Below, one piece after another: positions 8,096 to 16,823 of a stretch of DNA of 19,785 bases. Made by a program: the position numbers and the translations under genes. The notes beneath the pieces were generated by a model that saw only the letters and a program-made list of their open reading frames with translations, was not told the DNA's origin and did no database searches. Every line of letters begins with the position of its first letter. Position 1 is the stretch's first letter. Source of the stretch: an uncultured Burkholderiaceae bacterium (GTDB lineage: Bacteria; Pseudomonadota; Gammaproteobacteria; Burkholderiales; Burkholderiaceae_C); contig CALIDR010000092.1 in the NCBI GenBank assembly GCA_938022295.1, positions 1 through 19,785 on the forward strand. Reading direction: 5' to 3'.

Positions 8096-8371
8096 TTACG
8101 GTGCGAACATGTCCTGCAGCGTCCGCAGCGTCGCCGCCAGGGTAGAGGGGCGAGGCGCACCCAGCCGCTTGACGAGGCGCGCTCGATCGAGCGTCCGGAT
8201 CCGATCGAGCACGATCGAGCCCTGCTTGCCTTGGAACGTCTGCGGGATGCGGAACCGCGCAGGCCTCGACCCGGTGGTCATGGGCGCGACGATGACGGTC
8301 CGCAGATGCGCATTCATCTCGTTCGGAGAGATCACGACGCAGGGGCGCGTCCTCTGGATCTCGCTGCCCAT
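8096..8371 (-). CDS. mazF: MazF/PemK-family toxin, apparently 5'-disrupted
   Basis: The 91-aa frame from the ATG at 8371 reads GSEIQRTRPCVVISPNEMN, VIVAPMTTG and GSIVLDRIRTLDRARL, characteristic of MazF-type endoribonuclease toxins. Usual MazF proteins are about 105-115 aa and start V-x-R-G-E-I-W-L-A-x-L-D-P-T. The codons upstream of this ATG do encode GEIWLARLDPT in frame (from 8404), but with no start codon and a TAA at 8410-8408. In the neighbouring frame the DNA reads V-N-R-G just before. A 2-nt deletion in a run such as AACCGCGGGG would explain this. The visible protein lacks the first beta strand and part of the active-site groove and may be inactive. A sequencing error is the alternative. 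Confidence 0.75.
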   Translation of the reverse strand: MGSEIQRTRPCVVISPNEMNAHLRTVIVAPMTTGSRPARFRIPQTFQGKQGSIVLDRIRTLDRARLVKRLGAPRPSTLAATLRTLQDMFAP

Positions 8372-8661
8372 CGTCGGGTCGAGCCGTGCGAGCCAGATCT
8401 CCCCGGTTTACGTCGCCAGACCAGTCCGTCGTCACCGACGTTGGCAAGCTCCGGCCACACCAGCACACCACCGCCGCGCTCGGCGAGACGCCGAGCGTCG
8501 TCGGCCCAACCCTGTCGCGGATTGCGCCGAACGGGGCGGATCTCGATCACGCCGTCTCGTACCTGCAAATCGGCAGAACCCTCCAGCCCGACCTGGGCCA
8601 GGATCGGCTTGGGAATCAGAACGCCTTGCGAATTGCCCATCTTGCGGATTGCGACTTCCAT
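8332..8661 (-). CDS. mazE: MazE-like AbrB-fold antitoxin with C-terminal read-through
   Basis: The protein starts MEVAIRKMGNSQGVLIPKPIL, the swapped-hairpin AbrB/MazE DNA-binding fold. It continues with GWADDARRLAERGGGVLVWPELANVGDDGLVW, the toxin-binding tail. Homologues usually stop at or near that final LVW, about 82 residues in. Here the next codon is CGA (one change from TGA), and the frame runs 27 further arginine-rich residues into the mazF frame, ending at 8332. It should bind and neutralise MazF and repress the operon. The overlap with the toxin frame is 40 nt instead of the few bases normal for the family, consistent with damage at the gene junction. Confidence 0.75.
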   Translation of the reverse strand: MEVAIRKMGNSQGVLIPKPILAQVGLEGSADLQVRDGVIEIRPVRRNPRQGWADDARRLAERGGGVLVWPELANVGDDGLVWRRKPGRSGSHGSTRRWAARSRGRAPAS

Positions 8662-8981
8662 GCGTGCCACGCCTGTATCGGAAGCACAACGGTAGGACAG
8701 CACGACACGAATGCGCCGACGTCGGCAAGGCCGTTGCACCGCCCGCTTCGATCCCTGGCAGCGGTCGGGACGCGACGTGGCCATCGGCCGTGCGGGGACG
8801 CGATGCGCGGCTTCGACTTGCCGACGATCGTGACAGGAGCGGCACGGCTGGCTCGGGCCGCCTTCGCTGGGTCGTCACGCCTCGCGCTTGCCCGATCGAT
8901 GCCACAACCCGCGATCCGACAACGAGCTGATCGGCAGCGGCCCCGCCCCGCGGCGCTGGAAGGGCGGGACCACTGCGGACA
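8662..8981. other. Intergenic region between mazE and the esterase gene
   Basis: About 320 bp with no recognisable gene. Both flanking genes are on the minus strand, so it should hold the mazEF promoter and the 3' end of the esterase transcript. No clear terminator, promoter or repeat was seen. Confidence 0.4.
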
Positions 8982-10166
8982 TCAGAGGTTGGCGTACACG
9001 GTGGCTTCGAACTCCACGAAGCCGGGGTATGACGCGGCGTCATGGAACGGGAGGATCTGCGTGGCCCAGTAGCCACCGACGCCGGCCGCGCGGTCGATCC
9101 AGTAGTAGCTGTTGGCCAGGCCCGCCCACATCAGGGAGCCCGGGCTGCGCCCGGTAGGGGCGCGCTCGCGGTTGGTCATGAAGGTGTAGGCCCAGCCTTT
9201 CGGCAGCCCGGGGAACATCTCGCCGGGGTTCGTCAGCGACGGGATCGACGTCGGCCATGCACCGACGGACAGCCCCAGCGCGCTCAGGCCGTCCTTGCCC
9301 ATCGCGTCCACCGTCTCGGCCTTGAGCACCCGGCCGTGCGGGCCTGCGCCGCCGTCGAGGATCATGCGGATGAACTTCATGTACTCGCCGACGGTGCTGT
9401 ACAGGCCGTGCCCGCCCATGTCCATCGGCGGCGGGTCGGGCAGCGCCAGGTCGGGCAGCGGCGTGAGCTTGCCGTCAGCCGCGCGGTCGTGGATCGTGAC
9501 GCGGCGTGCCTTCATCGACTCGGTCAGGCCGAATCCGATGTCCTTCATGCCCAGCGGATCGAATAGACGTTCCTTCATCACCGCGCCCAGGCGCTTGCCG
9601 CGTTGCTGCTCGACGATCAGGCCCAGCCAGTCGATGTTGACGCCGTAGGTCCAGGCGGCTCCTGGATCGTGCAGCAGCACGGTACGGATCGAGTCGTAGC
9701 TGCAGCTCACGACGGTGGGGATGTTCCTGACGCCGCGGAACCTGAGGTCGTCGGCGCTGAAGAACTCGTAGCACAGGCCCGAGGTGTGGAGCATCAGGTC
9801 GTTGACCGTGATCTTGCGCTTGGGCGGGCGCAGGCGCGGCGTGTCGCCGTCCCAGCCGTCGAGCACCTGGAGCTGGTCGAGGTCGGGGACGTAACGGCCG
9901 GCGTCGTCGCCGAGCGCGATCTTGCCTTCCTCCACCAGCTGCATCACCAGCGTGCCCACCAGCGCCTTGGTCGTCGAGAAGATGGCGAACACGCTGTCGG
10001 TGGTCATCGGCGTGTCGGCGCCGAGCTGGCGCACGCCAGCGGCGCCCTCGTAGAGGTTGCGGCTGCGGTCGGTGACCATGGCCACCACACCAGGCACGCC
10101 GCCGAAGCGGCCGGCACACATCTGCAGCACGCCGTCGAGCGCGGTCTTCATCCTGTCGTTGCTCAT
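8982..10166 (-). CDS. Serine esterase / beta-lactamase-fold hydrolase (family VIII-like)
   Basis: This 394-aa protein resembles class C beta-lactamases and family VIII carboxylesterases. The nucleophile motif S-x-x-K is FSTTKAL (S64, K67). The catalytic-tyrosine region is AWTYGVNIDWLG (Y174). A GGHGLYST block at 251-258 occupies the place of the third motif. No signal peptide is present, which argues for a cytoplasmic esterase rather than a periplasmic beta-lactamase. AGGAG precedes the ATG, and the gene starts 37 bp after the Baeyer-Villiger monooxygenase stop, so they should be co-transcribed. In that setting it probably hydrolyses the ester or lactone made by the monooxygenase. That role is an inference from gene order. 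Confidence 0.85.
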   Translation of the reverse strand: MSNDRMKTALDGVLQMCAGRFGGVPGVVAMVTDRSRNLYEGAAGVRQLGADTPMTTDSVFAIFSTTKALVGTLVMQLVEEGKIALGDDAGRYVPDLDQLQVLDGWDGDTPRLRPPKRKITVNDLMLHTSGLCYEFFSADDLRFRGVRNIPTVVSCSYDSIRTVLLHDPGAAWTYGVNIDWLGLIVEQQRGKRLGAVMKERLFDPLGMKDIGFGLTESMKARRVTIHDRAADGKLTPLPDLALPDPPPMDMGGHGLYSTVGEYMKFIRMILDGGAGPHGRVLKAETVDAMGKDGLSALGLSVGAWPTSIPSLTNPGEMFPGLPKGWAYTFMTNRERAPTGRSPGSLMWAGLANSYYWIDRAAGVGGYWATQILPFHDAASYPGFVEFEATVYANL

Positions 10167-10203
10167 GCTCGTGTCTCCTTCGTCGTGGGTCGGGGAAAGC
10201 CGG

Positions 10204-11835
10204 TCACTGCATCTCGAAGCCGGGGTAGCCCTGGGCGGCGACCTCGTCGCACTTCTTGTGGAAGTTGGCCACGCCTCCGATGTAGGAAAGCAGCCGGCGC
10301 GGCTTGCCCTCGACGTTGGAGCCGAGGTACCAGCTGTCGGTCTTCATCACCAGCGTCGCGGCTGCGGTCTCGTCGTGGTGCTTGACCCAGGCGTCCTCGA
10401 ACTCCCGGGTCGCCTCCACCACCTCCTTGCCGTGGCTGCGGGCATAGGCGATGCAGTCGCTCACCCATTCGACCTGCTGCTGCAGGCAGGTCGTCATGTT
10501 GCAAAGCGCCGCCGACGGCGCCAGCGGCGAGGCAGTGGAAAACAGGTTCGGGTAGCCGTGGATCTGCATGCCCATCGCGGTGCGGATCTCCTTCTTCCAC
10601 TCCTCGCGCAGGCTGCGCCCGCCGCGACCGCGTATGTCGATGCGCGTGAGCGCACCGGTGGCGGCGTCGAAGCCCACCGCCATGATGATCACATCGACCT
10701 CGTGCACCTGGCCGTCGGCGGTCATGATGCCCTCGGGCACGATGCGCTCGATGGGCGTCTTGCGGCAGTTGACCGCCTTCACGTTGGGCTGCAGGTAGAC
10801 CTCGAGATAGTTGTTCTCCAGCGGTACGCGGTGGGTGCCGAAGCCGTAGTCCACGGGGATCAGCAGGTCGCACAGGTACGGATCGTTGTTCAGCCGCGCA
10901 CGCATCTTGGCGCGCACGAATTCGGAGACCTCCTCACTGACCTGCGGGTCGAAGAACATCTCGGCGAACGACGCCAGCCACAGCGCCAGAGAGCCGTCCT
11001 CCCACAGGCGCTCCAGCACCGCCGTGCGCTGCTCGGGGGTCTTGTCGGCCCGGGCGCCGTTCTCGAAGTCGTAATCGAAGCCGGAGAAGGTGTTGCGCAC
11101 GCGGTTCCTGAGCTCGTGGAAGCGAGCCCCGAAGCGGGCCCAGTCCTCGGCGGTGTACTTCGGATTGCGCATGGGGATCACGTACTGCGGCGTGCGGGCG
11201 AACACGGTCAGCGAGCCCACTTCCTTGGCGATGGTCTGGATCACCTGGATGCCGGTGGCGCCCACGCCGATCACGGCCACGCGCTTGCCCTTCAGGTCCA
11301 CGCCCTCGCGAGGCCACAGGCCCGTGTGGTGGATCTGGCCCTTGAAGCTGGCCTGGCCTGCAAACCGCTCGGACAGCGGCGCCGAGAGCATGCCCAGGCA
11401 ACAGACGAGGAACTGCGCCTCGATGCGCTCGCCGTGCTGGGTGGTGATGTCCCAGCGGCGTGTGCGCTCGTTCCAGTGCGCGGCGTCGATGCGAGTGTCG
11501 AACTGGGTGTCCTTCTTGAGATCGAGGCGGTCGGCCACCCAGTTGAGCCAACGCTCGGTCTCGGGCTGCGCCGGGAATCGCTCGCTGGGCTGCCAGGCCT
11601 TGTAGAGCTCCTCGCTGAACCAGTACTGGTAGACCTCGGCCTGGGAGTCGAAGCGGGCGCCGGGGTAGCGATTCCAGTACCACGTGCCGCCGACGCCGGA
11701 CGCGGCATCGTAGGCGCGCACGGCGAGGCCTTGCTCGCGCAGCTTGTGCAGCTGGTACAGGCCGGCGACGCCGGCGCCGATGACCGCGGCGTCGAGCCGG
11801 GTCACGCTGTCGCGGATTGGGGATGCGAGGGTCAT
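10204..11835 (-). CDS. Flavin-containing Baeyer-Villiger monooxygenase
   Basis: This 543-aa protein is predicted to insert oxygen next to a ketone carbonyl using FAD, NADPH and O2. Visible motifs are an N-terminal Rossmann VIGAGVAGL (G20-x-G22-x-x-G25) and the extended type I fingerprint GGTWYWNRYPGARFD (49-63). The BVMO fingerprint F-x-G-x-x-x-H-x-x-x-W-P follows as FKGQIHHTGLWP (164-175), and then the second Rossmann VIGVGATGIQ from residue 188. The start at 11835 follows AGGAGACTGCCTC and coincides with the start of homology; the frame runs on to 12087 but that part is arginine/proline-rich. It is first in a two-gene operon with the esterase, under a predicted sigma-54 promoter. The substrate (linear, cyclic or aryl ketone) is unknown. 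Confidence 0.92.
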   Translation of the reverse strand: MTLASPIRDSVTRLDAAVIGAGVAGLYQLHKLREQGLAVRAYDAASGVGGTWYWNRYPGARFDSQAEVYQYWFSEELYKAWQPSERFPAQPETERWLNWVADRLDLKKDTQFDTRIDAAHWNERTRRWDITTQHGERIEAQFLVCCLGMLSAPLSERFAGQASFKGQIHHTGLWPREGVDLKGKRVAVIGVGATGIQVIQTIAKEVGSLTVFARTPQYVIPMRNPKYTAEDWARFGARFHELRNRVRNTFSGFDYDFENGARADKTPEQRTAVLERLWEDGSLALWLASFAEMFFDPQVSEEVSEFVRAKMRARLNNDPYLCDLLIPVDYGFGTHRVPLENNYLEVYLQPNVKAVNCRKTPIERIVPEGIMTADGQVHEVDVIIMAVGFDAATGALTRIDIRGRGGRSLREEWKKEIRTAMGMQIHGYPNLFSTASPLAPSAALCNMTTCLQQQVEWVSDCIAYARSHGKEVVEATREFEDAWVKHHDETAAATLVMKTDSWYLGSNVEGKPRRLLSYIGGVANFHKKCDEVAAQGYPGFEMQ

Positions 11836-11901
11836 GAGGCAGTCTCCTGATCGTGGTCGATGGCGGCGCGCCGGCGGACCTGCCGCCGGCCGACCCTGCA
11901 T

Positions 11902-11917
11902 TGCAGGCGCCGGGCCA
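11902..11917 (-). promoter_or_regulatory. Sigma-54 (-24/-12) promoter for the monooxygenase operon
   Basis: On the minus strand the sequence is TGGCCCGGCGCCTGCA. Against the consensus TGGCACG-N4-TTGCW it has two mismatches (A to C and T to C) and keeps the invariant GG-N10-GC. Transcription would begin about 12 nt further on, near 11891, leaving a leader of about 55 nt before the ATG at 11835. A divergent sigma-54 activator gene next door supports it. Confidence 0.65.
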
Positions 11918-12013
11918 GGTCGCCAAGCACCGCGGGCGCGGGTTGTCCCGCCCCGTGGTCGGCCCCGAATGCCGGTTGCAGCGAGCCATCGCCGTGGCGG
12001 GCTGCCCGGCGGT

Positions 12014-12029
12014 CGGACAGCCGTGTCCG
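12014..12029. promoter_or_regulatory. Palindromic candidate enhancer (UAS) for the sigma-54 activator
   Basis: CGGACA-GCCG-TGTCCG is a perfect 6-4-6 inverted repeat about 110 bp upstream of the predicted -12 element. That is the normal position for a Fis-type activator site. Related half-sites TGTCCCG (11944-11950) and GGGACA (12036-12041) flank it. The site also lies about 110 bp before the activator's own start, so it could mediate autoregulation. Binding is inferred, not shown. Confidence 0.45.
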
Positions 12030-12137
12030 GTTCCTGGGACACCGCCGACGGCTTCGTCCGGATTAGTCCTTGGTTGCCGTGCGGCATGGACCTCTATCAA
12101 ATCTGATCGCTCATCGGCCAACGTCCGAGGACATGTC

Positions 12138-14132
<1,995 letters not shown>

Positions 14133-14275
14133 GCGAAGGCTGATCGACGCGCGAGCTTGGTCGCCGGGGCGGGCGGCGCGCCGCCGCCCGTCATCGAGCA
14201 TTGCATCGAACAGCAGCAAAGACCGGCGTGACGCATCGCGTTGGCGCTGCGCGCGCGCCGCTTCACCACCACCCG

Positions 14276-14295
14276 AGCGGGTCGGCTTCGCCTTC
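14276..14295. repeat. Short dispersed repeat shared with the IS left end
   Basis: AGCGGGTCGGCTTCGCCTTC matches 18 of 20 bases of 16764-16783, inside the left-end inverted repeat of the IS605-type element. Both copies are soon followed by CCAGGC. It may be a relic of another element end or a member of a GC-rich intergenic repeat family. Confidence 0.4.
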
Positions 14296-14448
14296 GGGAA
14301 GCGCTTGCTTCCAGGCCGCCATGGATGGAGCACTGCGGCGCAATTCGGTAGCGCGCAATGGGCGCAACGCTTGGCGCCGCGCGCGGCCATTCCGCCCCGG
14401 CGTGCGGATGCCCGATGCGCATTACGGCGGAGGGACGCTCAACCGTTG

Positions 14449-14466
14449 GGCGGCAATGTTGCCGCC
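14449..14466 (-). terminator. Hairpin after the acyl-CoA dehydrogenase gene
   Basis: GGCGGCAATGTTGCCGCC can fold as a 7-bp stem with a 4-nt loop, about 35 nt beyond the dehydrogenase stop. There is no T-run, so termination is only a possibility. Confidence 0.35.
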
Positions 14467-14500
14467 GCCGGTCGTCGGCGCGTCATGTCGGCGATGGCAC

Positions 14501-15109
14501 CTACAACGCCGAGAATCCCAGCAGCCTGCGGCCAATGATCAGCCTCATGATCTGGCTCGTGCCCTCGGCCACGGCGAGGAAGCGCGCATCGCGGTGCAGC
14601 CGCTCGGTGCGATAGCCCTCTTCGGTGGTCAGGCCACGGCCGCCGAGGATCTGGATGGCGTCGTTGGTGACGCGCTTGACGACTTCGCACGCGTGCAGCT
14701 TGGCTGTTGCCTGCTCGAGGTCGCAGCGCACGCCCTGGTCCATCAGCCACGCGGCCTTGTAGGTCAGCAGCCGGCTCGTCTCGAGGTCGACGTGCATGCG
14801 CGCGACCATGTCCTGGATCATCGGGTGCGCGGCGATCGGCTTGCCGAAGGCGTGGCGTTCGCGCACATAGCGGGTGGCGTCCTCGATCGCCGCCCGCATG
14901 ATGCCGATCGCCCACGCGCCCAGCAGGATGCGCGCCCAGCCGCGCACGACGAGGTTCTGCGTGTAGCCGGCCTCGTCAGCGTGGAACAGATGCGCGCGCG
15001 CGACGCGGCAGCGCTCGAACTCGATGTGGCCGGTGGTGCCGGCCTTCAGGCCGATGATCGGCAGGTCGCGCACCTTCCACGGCGAGATGGACTTGTCGAC
15101 GAGCAGATG
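14501..15109 (-). pseudogene. Acyl-CoA dehydrogenase, C-terminal part (interrupted gene)
   Basis: This is the 3' half of an acyl-CoA dehydrogenase, 201 codons plus stop, reading HLLVDKSISPWKVRDLPIIG, then GLKAGTTGHIEFERCRV and the C-terminal helical bundle with RHAFGKPIAAHPMIQDMVARM. The catalytic-base region is AVAEGTSQIMRLIIGRRLL, whose glutamate sits where the catalytic Glu lies in many family members. It has no start codon of its own at the break and is cut off from its N-terminal part (16824-17402) by an IS605-type insertion. Joined to that part it gives about 392 residues, the normal family length. The enzyme would have oxidised an acyl-CoA to its 2-enoyl form alongside the adjacent thiolase. 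Confidence 0.88.
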
Positions 15110-15260
15110 AACTACCGCCACCAATCCGCAGGTTGGGGGCGGTTTCGCGGCCGCTAGGCCGCGTCGGCCAGTTCCTGGCCGCAATCCAATGTGCCCAGGG
15201 CCCAGCGCAGCACGAGGCGCGCTGCCGCTGTGTCCCGGTCTTCCTCGTGCCCGCAGAGGT
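15107..15260 (-). ncRNA. Predicted TnpB omega/reRNA scaffold at the right end
   Basis: In IS605-family elements the guide RNA of TnpB covers the end of tnpB and the right end, with the guide read from the flanking DNA. Here the tnpB stop lies in the loop of one hairpin (15146-15163), followed by the larger right-end hairpin (15114-15143) and the terminal TTCAT. The guide would begin CTGCTCGTCGACAAG, which is acyl-CoA dehydrogenase sequence (15106 downward). The RNA's 5' limit is a guess from known systems; only the hairpins are seen. Confidence 0.5.
15114..15143 (-). repeat. Right-end subterminal hairpin of the IS element
   Basis: Arms ACCGCC/GGCGGT (15114-15119 with 15138-15143) and CCAA/TTGG (15121-15124 with 15133-15136) pair around an 8-nt loop, with one mismatch between the two blocks. 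It lies 5-7 bp from the element end, where IS605-family transposases recognise a hairpin. Confidence 0.65.
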
Positions 15261-16491
15261 GACAGCAGTGCCAGCGCTGCCGGAGCTGCTTCTTCTGCAC
15301 CGCGCCACAGCTCGGGCAGGTCTGCGAGGGCTTGAGCTTTCTCGTTGGAGCTTCGAGGTACAGCGCGCCAGTCTCCCGCACTTCGTACGCGACCTTCCGA
15401 AGCAACGCGGCCGCAGCCGTGTCGAGAATCTCCCGGTTCAGGCCGCTCCTGGCGGCCACGTTCTTGCCCGGCTCCTCGACGGTGCCGGCCGCCGAGCGGG
15501 TCATGTTCGCGACAGCGAGTTTCTCCGTCGCAAAGACCGAGCAGCGCGCAGCGATGCGCGCGCTCAGCCGATGCTGGTGCTCGTGCCGCTTGCGCGCGAG
15601 CCTGGCCTTGAATGCGCCGCGCCGCGCGCAAGCCTTCTTCCAGTTCTTCGAGCCACGCTTCTTCGACGACACAGCGCGGTCGAGCGCCACCAGGCGTTCG
15701 GCAGCGCTGGAGTACCAGCGCGGGTTGTCCTCGCGCTCGATGACCTCGTCGTGCGGCCCATCGGTGCGCGCGATGGTGAGCAGGTGCGACACACCCCAGT
15801 CGGCGGCCATCGCGTGATGCGCGGTGCGCTCGCGCGCGACATCGGCATCTGCGCACTCGAGCGTCACGGACACGTGCCACTGATCGCCGTGCGCGCCGCG
15901 GCGGTGCAGCAACTCGCAGCTCTTGATGATGCCGCCGGCGCGCGCCTGGCCGCGGCACGGGAGGTGACCCACGCCCTGCAGACGCAGCGTGCCGTGCTTG
16001 GCCCAACACACGACACCGAAATTGTCGGGCCGGCCTTCATTGGCGAGGTTGGGCTCGAAGCGCCAGCCATCGCCATGGCCATTGAAGCCGATGCCCGGCA
16101 TCCGCGCGATGCTCTTGAAACGCGGAAAGCCCGGACTCTGCCCGCGCTTGACGCGGTCGAAGAACGCCTTGAAGGCCTTGTCGAGGCGGCGCAGCGTGAC
16201 CTGCTGCGACGAGCAGTTCATCGTCGCCCAGTCCTCGGGCAGTTCGCCGCGCAGCTGCGTCAACGACGCGCACTGGTCTTCGTAGGAGATGGACTTGCGC
16301 GCCTTGCGCCAGGCGTCGATGCGCTCCTCGAGCGCCGCGTTCCAGAGGTCCCTATGCGCGCGCAGCAAGCTCATCAGCCGCTCGGCCTGAGCGGCCGTCG
16401 GGTAGAGCTTGTAGGTGACTTTGCGGCGCTGCACGTTGATGGCTGGATGCACATACAGTGCATTGGTTCGACATGGCATCGGCAACGTCAA
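15154..16491 (-). CDS. tnpB: TnpB RNA-guided nuclease (OrfB, IS605 family)
   Basis: This protein of up to 445 aa has the TnpB layout: N-terminal RKVTYKLYPTAAQAERL, helical MNCSSQQVTLRRLDKAFKAF, then a split RuvC nuclease. The catalytic candidates are D231 (AADWGVSHL), E323 (FATEKLAVA) and the aspartates of DRDTAAARL (D418/D420). A zinc ribbon TCPSCG...CHLCG (C392, C395, C410, C413) lies between the last two. All four features look intact, so the nuclease could be active. The start is uncertain: ATGs at 16491 and 16479 overlap the divergent tnpA 5' end, and a GTG at residue 20 (VQRRKVTYK) is also possible. In related systems TnpB cuts empty donor sites and helps the element persist. Confidence 0.9.
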   Translation of the reverse strand: MTLPMPCRTNALYVHPAINVQRRKVTYKLYPTAAQAERLMSLLRAHRDLWNAALEERIDAWRKARKSISYEDQCASLTQLRGELPEDWATMNCSSQQVTLRRLDKAFKAFFDRVKRGQSPGFPRFKSIARMPGIGFNGHGDGWRFEPNLANEGRPDNFGVVCWAKHGTLRLQGVGHLPCRGQARAGGIIKSCELLHRRGAHGDQWHVSVTLECADADVARERTAHHAMAADWGVSHLLTIARTDGPHDEVIEREDNPRWYSSAAERLVALDRAVSSKKRGSKNWKKACARRGAFKARLARKRHEHQHRLSARIAARCSVFATEKLAVANMTRSAAGTVEEPGKNVAARSGLNREILDTAAAALLRKVAYEVRETGALYLEAPTRKLKPSQTCPSCGAVQKKQLRQRWHCCHLCGHEEDRDTAAARLVLRWALGTLDCGQELADAA

Positions 16492-16709
16492 AGCCGCGCC
16501 TGGCCACAGGCATGAAGCAGCGCCACCACTGCGTCTACACGCTGAAGACCAACACGGCGCGCGTTGTGCGCCGGGACTTCGGCGAAGACCTTGCTCGCTG
16601 GTACAGCGAGCCCGTGCTCCGGAGCCGAAGCCATTGCGCCATCAGCGTCGGCGGGGCCCCGCTCGAGGTCCTGAAGCGCTACATCGAGCAGCAGGACCGA
16701 CCTCATTGA
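16473..16709 (+). pseudogene. tnpA: TnpA (IS200/IS605 Y1 transposase) remnant with internal deletion
   Basis: The frame keeps the family's beginning (MKQRHHCVYTLKT) and its end (DFGEDLARWYSEPVL, SRSHCAISVGGAPLEVLKRYIEQQ). The roughly 70 residues between, which normally include the YHLVFVTKYR strand and the D-H-V-H (HUH) metal site, are missing; the join is near 16550-16570. The YIEQQ motif with the nucleophilic tyrosine is still present. Without HUH the enzyme cannot cut DNA. The ends match so well that the deletion is probably recent or functionally tolerated. It diverges from tnpB, with overlapping 5' ends. Confidence 0.8.
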
Positions 16710-16719
16710 GGGCGGGCGT

Positions 16720-16742
16720 GCGGCTGACAGGGCGTCAGCCGC
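16720..16742. repeat. Hairpin inside the IS left region
   Basis: GCGGCTGAC (16720-16728) and GTCAGCCGC (16734-16742) form a perfect 9-bp stem with a 5-nt loop, starting 11 nt after the tnpA-remnant stop. It may be a transcription terminator for tnpA or an internal end structure. Confidence 0.55.
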
Positions 16743-16759
16743 GAGCTGATTGCCCTGCC

Positions 16760-16809
16760 CCCAAGCGGGTCGGCTTTGCCTCCAGGCACTTCGTCCCAGC
16801 CCGCTTGGG
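16760..16809. repeat. Left-end inverted repeat of the IS element
   Basis: CCCAAGCGGG (16760-16769) and CCCGCTTGGG (16800-16809) are perfect 10-bp reverse complements separated by 30 nt. On the minus strand the left end also holds the small hairpin GGGC-TGC-GCCC just inside the junction at about 16829. These are candidate transposase recognition structures. Confidence 0.55.
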
Positions 16810-16823
16810 CGCAGCCCCCTCAG

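Larger units (their letters stand above)
14133..14500. other. Convergent intergenic region with several hairpins
   Basis: About 370 bp separate the ends of two convergent genes. No gene is recognisable. It contains a GC palindrome GGCGGCGCGCCGCC at 14172-14185, a GGAAGC-GCTT-GCTTCC hairpin at 14297-14312 and a further hairpin at 14449-14466, none followed by a T-run. A 20-bp segment matches the left end of the insertion element (listed separately). The hairpins may end transcription from both sides. Confidence 0.5.

Noticed and set aside
7875..8471. A 198-codon minus-strand frame crossing mazF
   Set aside because: It contains only the out-of-frame reading of mazF. Its short VNRG segment was used as evidence for a frameshift, not as a gene.
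8982..10166. Beta-lactamase conferring antibiotic resistance
   Set aside because: There is no signal peptide, the motifs fit family VIII esterases, and the gene is in an operon with a Baeyer-Villiger monooxygenase.
11836..12087. N-terminal extension of the monooxygenase to an ATG at 12087
   Set aside because: The extension is proline/arginine-rich, has no homology, and would cover the sigma-54 promoter. The ATG at 11835 has a good ribosome site and begins at conserved sequence.
14172..14185. GC palindrome as intrinsic terminator of the activator gene
   Set aside because: It is a 14-bp all-GC palindrome without a T-run and could arise easily at this base composition, so it is noted only within the intergenic entry.
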